Shown one piece after another: positions 55,247 through 63,488 of a stretch of DNA of 64,000 nt. The position numbers and the translations under genes are program-made. The stretch comes from Parvularcula sp. BBD 1991-13 (GTDB lineage Bacteria; Pseudomonadota; Alphaproteobacteria; Caulobacterales; Parvularculaceae): NCBI GenBank assembly GCA_001657385.1, contig LYSZ01000003.1, forward strand, positions 129,001 to 193,000, in the 5' to 3' direction. The notes under the pieces are model-generated. The model did not search any database. It was not told the origin of the DNA and saw only the letters and a list, made by a program, of their open reading frames with translations. Every line of letters begins with the position of its first letter. The first letter of the stretch is position 1.

Positions 55247-56527
55247 TCAGGAATTCATGAAATCCAGCGCCAGCGCCGCCGCGCGGTCGCCCGAACGGAT
55301 CGACCCCTCGATCGTCGCCGGCACGCCGGTGTCCGTATGGTCGCCGGCGAGGAAGAGATTGCGATATCGGGTCTGCGGTTTCAAGCGTTTGCGCGCGCCG
55401 GCGGGGGACTGGTCGGGGGTTGCGCGCTTTTCGCGGATAACCCGCACCCGTTCATAGTCGCGCTCGCCGAGGTTCAGCGCGGCCTGCGTCTCGCGCCAGA
55501 TTTGCGCGACGACATCGTCATTAGGCAGATCGTCTGCGCCGATGACGTTGGAGGCCGACGTCGTCAGACTGATCACATCGTCGCGCACAAAGGCCCACTG
55601 CCCCTTGCTCGACACCATGCCGATGAACGGGCTGTCCCCCAGGACGTCGGTCGGGACCGGTTCGCCGAGGCGGTAATGGATGTTGAGGATGCTCGCATCG
55701 TCCTTAGGCGGATCGAGTTCCGGCATGATCTGCGTCAATCGCGACGGCGGCAGGGCGAAAATGACGCTGTCGCCTTCCGCAAGGGTCACGGTTTCGTCGG
55801 CGAAGGTGAGGCTGGCGACGGCGCCCCCCTCCATCCAGGCGTTTCTGAGCCGCGCATTGAAGCGCACGAGGCCGCCATTCGCCTCGATGAAACGCACCGC
55901 CGGATCGACGAAAGCCGGGCCGAGCCCCTTTTTCGCCACCAGCGGCGCGCAGGCTTTCCCGCCGAGCAGGAACGTCTCGCGGATCACGGCCCAGAGCAGT
56001 TTCGCCTGGCCGATCTGCGGAGTGGTGTTGAGCACGGCGAGGGTCAGCGGCTCCCAGAACCGTTCGTAGAGAACGCTTTTCTCGTCGACGATGTCGCCGA
56101 CGGTCTGATCGTCGCGGGCCAGCGCGATGGCCGCGGCCCTGACATAATCCATGACGCCGGTGTCGGGCACGCGCCACTCCCTGTCGAAGACCCAGAACGG
56201 GATCGGCCCGTCGTTGATGCGCACGGTCCAGCGCCGGCCCGTCGCCACGTCGACAAAGGGATATGTCGCAAAAGCCGGCCCGGTCAGCGGGTCTTCGGCG
56301 CCGATGCGATCCAGATAGGACAGCGCCGACGCGTTGCCGGACATGATGAGGTGGTTGCCGTTGTCGATATCCCGCTCAAGGTGCTTGTCATGGAAAGAGC
56401 GGCAGCGACCGCCGGCGCGGCCCGCGCTGTCGTAAAGCGTGACGGGAACGCCGCGTTCGATCAGCGCGACCGCGGCGGCGAGACCGGAAAGGCCGGCTCC
56501 GATGATGTGTGTGCGAGGCATGGTCAT
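55247..56527 (-). CDS. hpnE: Hydroxysqualene dehydroxylase HpnE
   Basis: A 426-residue FAD-dependent amine-oxidase-family protein. It has the dinucleotide-binding HIIGAGLSGLAAAVALIERGVPVTLYD, GGRCRSFHDKHLERDIDNGNHLIMSGN and the C-terminal NLFLAGDHTDTGVPATIEGSIRSGDRAA. This is the third enzyme of the HpnC-D-E route that turns farnesyl diphosphate into squalene. It follows hpnD by 25 bases in a single operon. Confidence 0.93.
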   Translation of the reverse strand: MTMPRTHIIGAGLSGLAAAVALIERGVPVTLYDSAGRAGGRCRSFHDKHLERDIDNGNHLIMSGNASALSYLDRIGAEDPLTGPAFATYPFVDVATGRRWTVRINDGPIPFWVFDREWRVPDTGVMDYVRAAAIALARDDQTVGDIVDEKSVLYERFWEPLTLAVLNTTPQIGQAKLLWAVIRETFLLGGKACAPLVAKKGLGPAFVDPAVRFIEANGGLVRFNARLRNAWMEGGAVASLTFADETVTLAEGDSVIFALPPSRLTQIMPELDPPKDDASILNIHYRLGEPVPTDVLGDSPFIGMVSSKGQWAFVRDDVISLTTSASNVIGADDLPNDDVVAQIWRETQAALNLGERDYERVRVIREKRATPDQSPAGARKRLKPQTRYRNLFLAGDHTDTGVPATIEGSIRSGDRAAALALDFMNS

Positions 56528-56552
56528 GAACTGTCTTGCCAGAAGCGACGGG

Positions 56553-57443
56553 CTAGGCCGCCGCGAGGCGCGGCGCGAAAAACCAGCGCAGGGCGATAAG
56601 CGCTTTTTCCGCTTTCGAAAGCCTGACCTTGGGCTGACCGTTGGCCCAGCCGCGCGCGGTCATGCGGTCGAGATAGGTCTCGTAAACGCCCATCATCAGC
56701 AACGCCGGGCGCAGCAGGCGCCAGTCGAGCCCTTCGCCCGCGCCTTTCGCCAGAGCCGCGCGGGCGCCGGCGAACTTCCCGCGCGCAATCGCGGCGAGGT
56801 CTGCGCGCACGGACGGCAGGCCCGGATGCGCGACGACCGCGGCCGGATCAAGCGGACAGCCGCGCCCTTCCAGAAGTTCGCGCGGCAGATAGAGACGGCC
56901 TTCCCCGGCGTCCTCCTCCACGTCGCGCAGGATATTGGTCAGTTGCAAAGCGTCGCCCAGCGACAACGCGAAATCGTCCGATGTCTGACCGGGCGCCGCG
57001 CCGAAGATCGGCATGGACAGCATGCCCACCGCGCCTGCGGCCCGGCGCGTATAGGCGTAAAGGCGCTCCATGGAAGGCGCAACGATCGGGCCTTCGGCGT
57101 CCATCTCCATCCCCTCGATCACCAGAATGAATTCTTCCCTGGACAGATGAAAGCGCCGCACCGGCTCGACGAGCGCCGCACCGGCCGGCGTTGTGGGACG
57201 ACCCTCGAACACCCGGTCGATTTCCGCGCGCCATTCGGCAAGCCCCGCGCGCTTTTCCTCCAGCGGGCCGTCCTCGTCGGCGATGTCGTCGACTTCGCGG
57301 CAAAACGCATAGACCGCGTACATTGCCTCGCGCCGCGGCCGGGAGAGAATGCGCATCCCGGGTCCGAAAGACGTGCCGGACCGCCTGACCGTTTCCTCGG
57401 CATGGCGGCGCGCATCATCAAGATCGATCGCGGCGGCGGTCAT
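56553..57443 (-). CDS. hpnD: Presqualene diphosphate synthase HpnD
   Basis: A 296-residue squalene/phytoene-synthase-fold enzyme. YAFCREVDDIADEDGPLEEK is the first Asp-rich motif, LSLGDALQLTNILRDVEEDAGEGRLYLPRELLEG the second. The length and REDVEEDA-like text fit HpnD. It condenses two farnesyl diphosphates to presqualene diphosphate. It lies 6 bases after hpnC. Confidence 0.94.
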   Translation of the reverse strand: MTAAAIDLDDARRHAEETVRRSGTSFGPGMRILSRPRREAMYAVYAFCREVDDIADEDGPLEEKRAGLAEWRAEIDRVFEGRPTTPAGAALVEPVRRFHLSREEFILVIEGMEMDAEGPIVAPSMERLYAYTRRAAGAVGMLSMPIFGAAPGQTSDDFALSLGDALQLTNILRDVEEDAGEGRLYLPRELLEGRGCPLDPAAVVAHPGLPSVRADLAAIARGKFAGARAALAKGAGEGLDWRLLRPALLMMGVYETYLDRMTARGWANGQPKVRLSKAEKALIALRWFFAPRLAAA

Positions 57444-57449
57444 GGAGCC

Positions 57450-58370
57450 TCAAGCCTTTCCGGACATGCGGCCGGCGGCGAAAAATCCGCTGACCGCGCC
57501 GCGCAGCCCCGCGGATGCGAAATCGGTTTTTTTCAGCGCCACGCGGGCCGCGAGCGGATCGCCCCGGCGCAGGATCGCGATCAGGCGCTCGGCGAGGTTG
57601 ACGATGACCGCCGATTCCATGGCGAGGCTTCTCGACGACAGTGCGCGGGGCAAGGCCCGGGCGTCGGCCATCAACGCCTCGCAACCGTCAAGCATCCGGT
57701 CCATGACCCGGCGCATGGCGGGGCTCGCCGCGCCGCGGTCGAGGTCTTCGACGCAGGTTCCTTCCTGCGCCATCCAGTCGTAGACTATGTAGACGCGGTC
57801 GAGCGCGCGCCGGTCGTCGCCGCAGTCCTGAAGGTGGTTGGTGATCTGCAACACCGTGCAGAGCGCGTCGGCGTAGCGGTAGCCGGCGCGGTCCTCCCCA
57901 TGCAGATCGAGGAGATAGCGCCCCACCGGATTGGCGGAAAGCGCGCAATAGTCCAGAAGCTCGTCCCAGGTCGCATAGCGGTTTTTCTCCGCATCCTGAA
58001 CGAACGCGGCGACCAGGTGAGATCCGTGCGCCGTCGGCACGCCCGTTTCGAGCATGCTCCGTCTGAGGGCGTGCGCCTTTTCGTATGCTGCACCGTAACC
58101 GTCCTCGCCTTTCAGCGCCGCGTCGAAGGCGTTAAGGCGACGGATCTTGTCGGCCGGCTCAAGGTCCGGATCGTCGGCGATGTCGTCGATGGCGCGGGCG
58201 AAGGCGTAAAACGTCGCCACATGCGGGCGCAGGCGCGGCGGCAACAGAAACGAACCGACGGGAAAATTCTCGTCCCCCGCGCCCTTGCCGGAGGGCGATT
58301 CCGCAGGCGCGTCTACAGGCGCTTTCGCAGGCCCGGCGCCTTCCGTCGTATTGTCCAGTATCGCCGTCAT
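57450..58370 (-). CDS. hpnC: Hydroxysqualene synthase HpnC
   Basis: A 306-residue squalene-synthase-fold enzyme with FYAFARAIDDIADDPDLEPADKIRRL as first motif and TVLQITNHLQDCGDDRRALDRVYIVYDWM as second. The order hpnC-hpnD-hpnE is the standard operon. HpnC converts presqualene diphosphate to hydroxysqualene. The first 35 residues are a low-complexity extension (PAKAPVDAPAESPSGKGAG), so the true start may lie further in. Confidence 0.93.
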   Translation of the reverse strand: MTAILDNTTEGAGPAKAPVDAPAESPSGKGAGDENFPVGSFLLPPRLRPHVATFYAFARAIDDIADDPDLEPADKIRRLNAFDAALKGEDGYGAAYEKAHALRRSMLETGVPTAHGSHLVAAFVQDAEKNRYATWDELLDYCALSANPVGRYLLDLHGEDRAGYRYADALCTVLQITNHLQDCGDDRRALDRVYIVYDWMAQEGTCVEDLDRGAASPAMRRVMDRMLDGCEALMADARALPRALSSRSLAMESAVIVNLAERLIAILRRGDPLAARVALKKTDFASAGLRGAVSGFFAAGRMSGKA

Positions 58371-58482
58371 TGCTTGCGCAGCTTACGCATTTTCACGCCC
58401 TTTCCAAGCCGGGCCGCTTGAGTTTTTTGCGCCGCGGGAAACGGCTTGGCGGCGCGCGCGCGGCGCATTACACATCCATGAC

Positions 58483-59661
58483 ATGAGCCTTTCCCTGACT
58501 GCCCTGGCCGCCATGGCGGCCTGGTTCGGCCTTGTCTTCTTCCGCGCGGGGTTCTGGCGCGCGGACCAGCGCCTTGCCGACGCGCCGGCGCCGCCGCGCT
58601 GGCCCGAGGTGGTCGCCGTCATTCCCGCCCGCGACGAAGCGCCGACCATCGCCGAGGTCGTGCGCGCCCATCTGGCCTGTGATTATCCGGGCCGCTTGTC
58701 GGTCATCCTCGTCGACGACGGCTCGACCGACGGCACCGACGCCATCGCCCGCGCCGCGGCGGAGAGCGCGCGCGAGAACGCCAGGGACAAGCCGCGCCCG
58801 TTCATCGTACTGACCGCACCGGACAAGCCGGACGGCTGGTCGGGCAAGCTCTGGGCGGTTCACGCCGGCCTCGCCCATGCGCGCGAGATCACGCCGGCGG
58901 CGGAGTACGTTCTCCTCACCGACGCGGATATCGTCGCCGCGCCCGACACGCTGCGCCGCATGGTTGCGAAGACGGAGGACGAAAAGCTCGCCCTCGCCTC
59001 GCTGATGGCCCGCCTCGACGCCCGCGCCGCATGGGGCGGCCTGCTGATACCGGCGTTCATCTATTTCTTTCAGAAGCTCTATCCGTTCCCCCGCGCCAAC
59101 GACCCGGACGACGACATGGCGGCGGCGGCGGGCGGCTTCATGCTGGCGCGCGCCGACGCCCTCGAGGCAGTCGGCGGGGTGGAGGCCCTGAAAAGCGATC
59201 TGATCGACGACTGCGCCCTGGCGCGCCGGATCAAGGACAGCGCGCCCGGCGCGACAGTGTGGATCGGGCTCGCCGACGACGAAGCGGTCAGCCGCCGCGA
59301 CAATCTTTCCCTCGGCTCCGTGTGGAACATGGTGGCGCGCACCGCCTACGCCCAGCTCGGCTATTCGCCGCTGCTGCTGGCGGGAACTGTCCTCGGCATG
59401 GGGCTGATATACCTGGCGCCGCCGCTTGTCGCGCTCGGCTTCGCCTGGCACGGCTCGGCGCTCGCCCTGGCGGCGGCCCTCGCGGGCTGGGGGCTGATGG
59501 CGTATTCCTACTGGCCGACGCTGAAGCTCTACGAGCGCGAGCCGTGGGAAGCGCCGCTCTTGCCGCTGGCGGCGGCGCTCTATACGGCGATGACCGTCTC
59601 CTCAGCCCTGCGCTACTGGCGCGGACAGGGGGGACGATGGAAAGGCCGCGTCTACCCTTGA
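58483..59661 (+). CDS. hpnB: Hopanoid-associated glycosyltransferase HpnB
   Basis: A 392-residue GT2-family protein with one N-terminal helix, WPEVVAVIPARDEAPTIAEVV, SVILVDDGSTDGTDAIARAA, the DxD-type TDADIVAAP, and D-D-x-LARR-type DLIDDCALARRIK, then three C-terminal helices. These are the HpnB features. Its acceptor in hopanoid metabolism is not settled. It is divergent from hpnC across 112 bases. The ATG at 58483 is chosen as the first giving the membrane helix. Confidence 0.9.
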   Translation: MSLSLTALAAMAAWFGLVFFRAGFWRADQRLADAPAPPRWPEVVAVIPARDEAPTIAEVVRAHLACDYPGRLSVILVDDGSTDGTDAIARAAAESARENARDKPRPFIVLTAPDKPDGWSGKLWAVHAGLAHAREITPAAEYVLLTDADIVAAPDTLRRMVAKTEDEKLALASLMARLDARAAWGGLLIPAFIYFFQKLYPFPRANDPDDDMAAAAGGFMLARADALEAVGGVEALKSDLIDDCALARRIKDSAPGATVWIGLADDEAVSRRDNLSLGSVWNMVARTAYAQLGYSPLLLAGTVLGMGLIYLAPPLVALGFAWHGSALALAAALAGWGLMAYSYWPTLKLYEREPWEAPLLPLAAALYTAMTVSSALRYWRGQGGRWKGRVYP

Positions 59662-60134
59662 GCCTTCCCGGCGCAGGCCTTGGTGACGATAAACACCGCG
59701 CACGGCGCTTCCCGGACAAGCTCGCGCGACGCGCTGCCCTGCAACAGCGAGTTCCAGAAATTACGCTGGTGGGAGCCGGTGACGATCAGATCCGCTCCGA
59801 CCTCCTCGGCGTAGGCCGTCACCTCGTCCGCCGCCTCCCCGTCGAGCACCACGGCGTCGGCGCCGGCGGCGAACCGGGCGGCCATCGCCGCAAGCTGTTC
59901 GCGGCAGCGTTCGCGCCCCTCGCGGTGCTGTTCCATCACCGACTGAGTGACCGTCGCCGCGGTCGCGGCCACCTCGCCGGAAAACGCCGGCGCGGTGATC
60001 GTCACCGACGGCCAAACGGTGACGACGCGCAGATCCGCGCCATCCTTGCCCGCAAGGCTGTGCGCGGTCTTCAGCACATCCTCGGCGAGATCGTCATCGA
60101 GATCGATGGCGGCGATAATGGTTTTGAATTGCAT
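59652..60134 (-). CDS. Universal stress protein
   Basis: A 160-residue UspA-family protein. IIAAIDLDDDLAEDVLKTAHSLA at the N-terminus and the ATP-binding GADLIVTGSHQRNFWNSLLQGSASRELVREAPCAVFIV with G-2x-G-9x-G(S/T)-type spacing at the C-terminus are clear. It probably binds ATP in the stress response. It overlaps the end of the convergent hpnB gene by ten bases. Confidence 0.92.
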   Translation of the reverse strand: MQFKTIIAAIDLDDDLAEDVLKTAHSLAGKDGADLRVVTVWPSVTITAPAFSGEVAATAATVTQSVMEQHREGRERCREQLAAMAARFAAGADAVVLDGEAADEVTAYAEEVGADLIVTGSHQRNFWNSLLQGSASRELVREAPCAVFIVTKACAGKAQG

Positions 60135-60257
60135 GACAAGATCCTCCCTTCAGGACACAGATAGTATGTAGGCATCGCGGCCCGGATCGCAAACGACTTG
60201 GGGCCGCAAACGAAAGGCTCCGCCGGCGCGGGGGACGCCGACGCGGCGCAACCGGTC

Positions 60258-61247
60258 TCACGCGGCTTTCAGGAGCCCGCCGGCGCGGAACCAGTCCATC
60301 GTCCGGCGCAGGGCCGGCTCGACAGGATCGGCCCGCCAGCCAAGCTCGCGAAAGGCTTTCTCGCTTGAAAACGACACCTGACGCCCGGCGAGGCGCACCC
60401 CGGTCAGCGGGGCCCTGGGCGGCGCGCCGGTGACCGCGGCGACAAGCTTTGTCTCCACGGCGCCGGCGGCGAGCGCGACCCAGTACGGCAGGCGCATGGT
60501 CGGGGCCGGCCGTCCGGAGGACGCCGCGATCATCGCCAGGAGATCGCGCATGGGCGTGTTCGCGCCCCCCAACAGGTAGCGCTCGCCGCGCCGGCCGCGC
60601 TCACGCACGGCGATCAGGCCGCGGGCGAGCCCGTCGATCGGCGTAAAATTCAGTATACAATCTATATAGGCGGGCGTCGCGCCGTTGGCGAAATCGAGGA
60701 TCATTTTCGTCGGCGGGGTCAGCGCCTCGTCGCCTGGCCCGAGCGGTTCCGTCGGCATGGCGATGACGGCGTCGAGCCCGTCCGCCGCGGCGGCTTCGAC
60801 GATGCGCTCGGCGGCGAGCTTGGAACGCGGATACGGACCGAGCATGTCGCCCGGCGCCAGCCGCAGCGTCTCGTCCGCCGTCGACGGCCCGATGGGCGCG
60901 CCGCGGCCGACCAGCGTCGTCAGGCTTGAGCAGTGGACAAAACGCGCGGCGCCGGCCGCTGCGGCGGCGCGCGCCATAACTTCCGTACCATGACGGTTTA
61001 CACGGTCGAAAACGGCGTCGTCGCGAGCCCACAAATGCGCCGCCCCGGCGAGGTGAAACACGGCGTCCGCCCCCGCGACGGCCCTGGCCGCGTCCTGCGG
61101 ATCGGTGACCGATCCCCGCATGTCGTCAGGGTGAGCCGGCGGCGCGATGTCGAAACTGCGCACCCGCTCGCCGCGCTCGCGCAGGACCGCGACGAGACGC
61201 TTGCCGACGAAGCCGGCGCCGCCGGTGACGAGGGTCAGGCGGCTCAT
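60258..61247 (-). CDS. hpnA: Hopanoid-associated sugar epimerase, HpnA-like
   Basis: A 329-residue short-chain dehydrogenase/epimerase. LTLVTGGAGFVGKRLVAVL is the NAD site, and YPRSKLAAERIV gives the Tyr-x3-Lys pair. MILDFANGATPAYIDCILNFTPIDGLARGLIAVRERGRRGERYLLGGANTPMRDLLAMIA closely follows the HpnA pattern. The ATG overlaps the upstream lipoprotein stop (ATGA), so the two are co-translated. A general NAD-dependent epimerase is the fallback call. Confidence 0.78.
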   Translation of the reverse strand: MSRLTLVTGGAGFVGKRLVAVLRERGERVRSFDIAPPAHPDDMRGSVTDPQDAARAVAGADAVFHLAGAAHLWARDDAVFDRVNRHGTEVMARAAAAAGAARFVHCSSLTTLVGRGAPIGPSTADETLRLAPGDMLGPYPRSKLAAERIVEAAAADGLDAVIAMPTEPLGPGDEALTPPTKMILDFANGATPAYIDCILNFTPIDGLARGLIAVRERGRRGERYLLGGANTPMRDLLAMIAASSGRPAPTMRLPYWVALAAGAVETKLVAAVTGAPPRAPLTGVRLAGRQVSFSSEKAFRELGWRADPVEPALRRTMDWFRAGGLLKAA

Positions 61248-62380
61248 GACGCGCCCCGGCGGCAGACAAGCAGCCCCTCATCGGTGACGGAGCCGGCGAT
61301 CAGTCCGGCTTCGGTTTCGACGGCGGCGGTGGCGGCGCTGAACAAGGCGGCGGACGGATCGTCGAACAGAAGTTTCACCACGCCGGTCGCGGGATCGATT
61401 TTCACGATCCGCGACGGGGCGCGGCCGATCCCCAGCTTGCGGTTGAGCGCAAGCCGCGCCATCGAGGGGTGGACCGCGGCGACGATCGCGCCGTCATGGG
61501 CGATCGAGAGATTGTCCGGCCCGCCGGGGGTGGCGACGCGCTTGCGCGCCTCAACGCCGCCGGGCCGCGGCGATAAAAAGACAAGCGCCTTTTCCCGCGT
61601 GGCGGCGAGGACGATGTCGCCCCCGGCGGTGCGCGCCAGGCCGTTGGCGAACGCCGCCCCGGCATAGACCGGGCCGACGCCGCCGAGCGTGACGCCGCTG
61701 CGTCTGAGGTTGAACGCCGCCTCAATCCCGCCGCGCCAGCCGCAAGCGCCGTGATCGAAACTTGTAAACACCCGCCGACCGTCGAGCAGAACATCGTTCG
61801 CGGCGCAGGAAACCGCACCCGAAGGTTCCGCCACCGGTTCCCCGCCCTCCAGCCGGAACTTTTCAAGGCGCGGGGTCATCCGCCATCTTTTATCCCGGTA
61901 CTGATAGGTCCGGTTGACGAAAGCGAGGGTCGCGCTCTCGGCGTCGAAATCGACGCCGTGGGGGCGCAGGCCGCCGTCGACCGCATCGGGATCGATCAGG
62001 GACCGCGCTTTCACCGCGTCGCCCGCGATGCCGGAAGCGCCCGCCTCGAACAGGTCGGTAATCTGCGCCCGGTAAACGCCGCCGTCGGGCGGCGGCGCGT
62101 CGCGATTCCCGCCTTCGGCCTTTTCCACGGCGCGGCGATCATAGGCCGAGATATAAAGAACGCCCCGCGCCGGATCGACGGCGAGGTCTTCCGCCCCGAC
62201 CAGCGCCGCGCCGGACCCGGCGTCCGTGACCGCGACCCGGCGGCACGCCTCCGGGCCGAAGACCGGATCGCCGGTCTCGCCCCGCCCGCAGGACGCTGCG
62301 AGGAGCGCCGCCGCAAAGAGCGCCGCCCGGAAGAGCGTCGCCGACGGGGCTTTCAGGCGCGCGCGCTTCTCAAACGCCAT
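61244..62380 (-). CDS. Beta-propeller lipoprotein (SMP-30/arylesterase-like)
   Basis: About 378 residues from the ATG that gives a lipoprotein signal peptide (hydrophobic LFRAALFAAALLAASCGRG with lipobox LAASC). The mature part has repeated propeller-type strands: AEDLAVDPARGVLYISAYDRRA, GGLRPHGVDFDAESATLAFVNR, TPGGPDNLSIAHDGAIVAAVHP and IVKIDPATGVVKLLFDDPS, as in SMP-30/gluconolaconase/arylesterase proteins. It overlaps the sulfotransferase gene end by 11 bases and the hpnA-like start by 4. The substrate is unknown. Confidence 0.8.
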   Translation of the reverse strand: MAFEKRARLKAPSATLFRAALFAAALLAASCGRGETGDPVFGPEACRRVAVTDAGSGAALVGAEDLAVDPARGVLYISAYDRRAVEKAEGGNRDAPPPDGGVYRAQITDLFEAGASGIAGDAVKARSLIDPDAVDGGLRPHGVDFDAESATLAFVNRTYQYRDKRWRMTPRLEKFRLEGGEPVAEPSGAVSCAANDVLLDGRRVFTSFDHGACGWRGGIEAAFNLRRSGVTLGGVGPVYAGAAFANGLARTAGGDIVLAATREKALVFLSPRPGGVEARKRVATPGGPDNLSIAHDGAIVAAVHPSMARLALNRKLGIGRAPSRIVKIDPATGVVKLLFDDPSAALFSAATAAVETEAGLIAGSVTDEGLLVCRRGAS

Positions 62381-63488
62381 CGCCGCCGGGCGCATCCGCG
62401 GTTTTGGCGCCGGGGCGCGCATATCCCCATTTCTCGATGAAATACCCAAGACGCGCCTCGACCTTGGCGGCTGCTTCGTCGGAATAATCGAAGCGATTCT
62501 TCTCGAAAGTCGCGACCGAGGCAAGATAGCGCTCGAAATGCGGCTTCGCCGCCTCGAACCCCGGCAGGGCGAGACCGGCGTAGCACGCCTGCACCGCCGC
62601 CATGGGGTCCGCGTCGAGATCGTCGTAGCACAACTCGACCAGTTGCCCGGACGGAACCGCCGCGGCGTCGGCTTCATAGGCCCGCATCATCCGGTCGTAG
62701 ACCGACAGCACCGTCTCGTCGATGTCGACATGATCGTAGGACTGGAGCGCGAACTGTTTCAGCAGCTTGGCGTAGAAATTCCGCATCGAGACGAATACGT
62801 CGTAGGGATTGCGGTGAATGTGAATGAATTTCGCCGATGGAAACATCTCGCGCAGCATGGCGAACCGGCCGGTATAGACCGGGTTCTTGATCAGCAGCGG
62901 CTTTTCGCCCTGGTGCAGATAGAGCTTGCGCAGGAAATACGCGAATCGCCGCCGCCATCCGCGGATCTCCGCCGCCGTGCAGCCGTCGAAGAAAAGACCG
63001 CGGCCGACATTCTGCGCGAAGGCGCGGGGAAAATAGATGCCGTGATAGAAAGACGCCTCGGACATATTGGCGATGGCGATTTCATCTTCCTGCGGACTGT
63101 CCGGATTAACCGGTATATTGTCGATATAGCGATGCTCCGGCAGGGCGCGCTCAAGCAGCGGATTGAAGACCCGGGCGAGGCCGAACAGATCCCAGGGCAG
63201 ACCCGTCGCGACCGGCGGCACGAAGCCCCAGGCGCCGCTCTGGCACATGATGTTGTAAAGATGGGTCGTCCCGGAGCGCCAGTGGCCGAGGATGAAGACC
63301 GGCGGCGGCATGGCGTCCAGCGCCGGCAGACGGCTTTCCATGATCAGCTTCTCGGCGGCGGAAAACGGCCAGCGGCCGAGGGCGGCGAGAGCGATCATCG
63401 CCCCCTCGCCGGTCTTTTCCGGCAGGCCCGACCGGCCCGCGACCTTGACCAGCGTTCCGATATTCGCGCCGCTTAAAGGGTGCGCCAT
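62370..63488 (-). CDS. Sulfotransferase family protein
   Basis: A 372-residue P-loop sulfotransferase. VFILGHWRSGTTHLYNIM is the 5'-phosphosulfate-binding loop, and KFIHIHRNPYDVFVSMRNFYAK the 3'-phosphate-binding segment with its conserved Arg and Ser. FERYLASVATFEKNRFDYSDE near the C-terminus is typical of the bacterial Sulfotransfer_3 group. It transfers sulfate from PAPS to an unknown acceptor. It is the first gene of a three-gene operon with the propeller lipoprotein and the hpnA-like epimerase. Confidence 0.9.
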   Translation of the reverse strand: MAHPLSGANIGTLVKVAGRSGLPEKTGEGAMIALAALGRWPFSAAEKLIMESRLPALDAMPPPVFILGHWRSGTTHLYNIMCQSGAWGFVPPVATGLPWDLFGLARVFNPLLERALPEHRYIDNIPVNPDSPQEDEIAIANMSEASFYHGIYFPRAFAQNVGRGLFFDGCTAAEIRGWRRRFAYFLRKLYLHQGEKPLLIKNPVYTGRFAMLREMFPSAKFIHIHRNPYDVFVSMRNFYAKLLKQFALQSYDHVDIDETVLSVYDRMMRAYEADAAAVPSGQLVELCYDDLDADPMAAVQACYAGLALPGFEAAKPHFERYLASVATFEKNRFDYSDEAAAKVEARLGYFIEKWGYARPGAKTADAPGGDGV

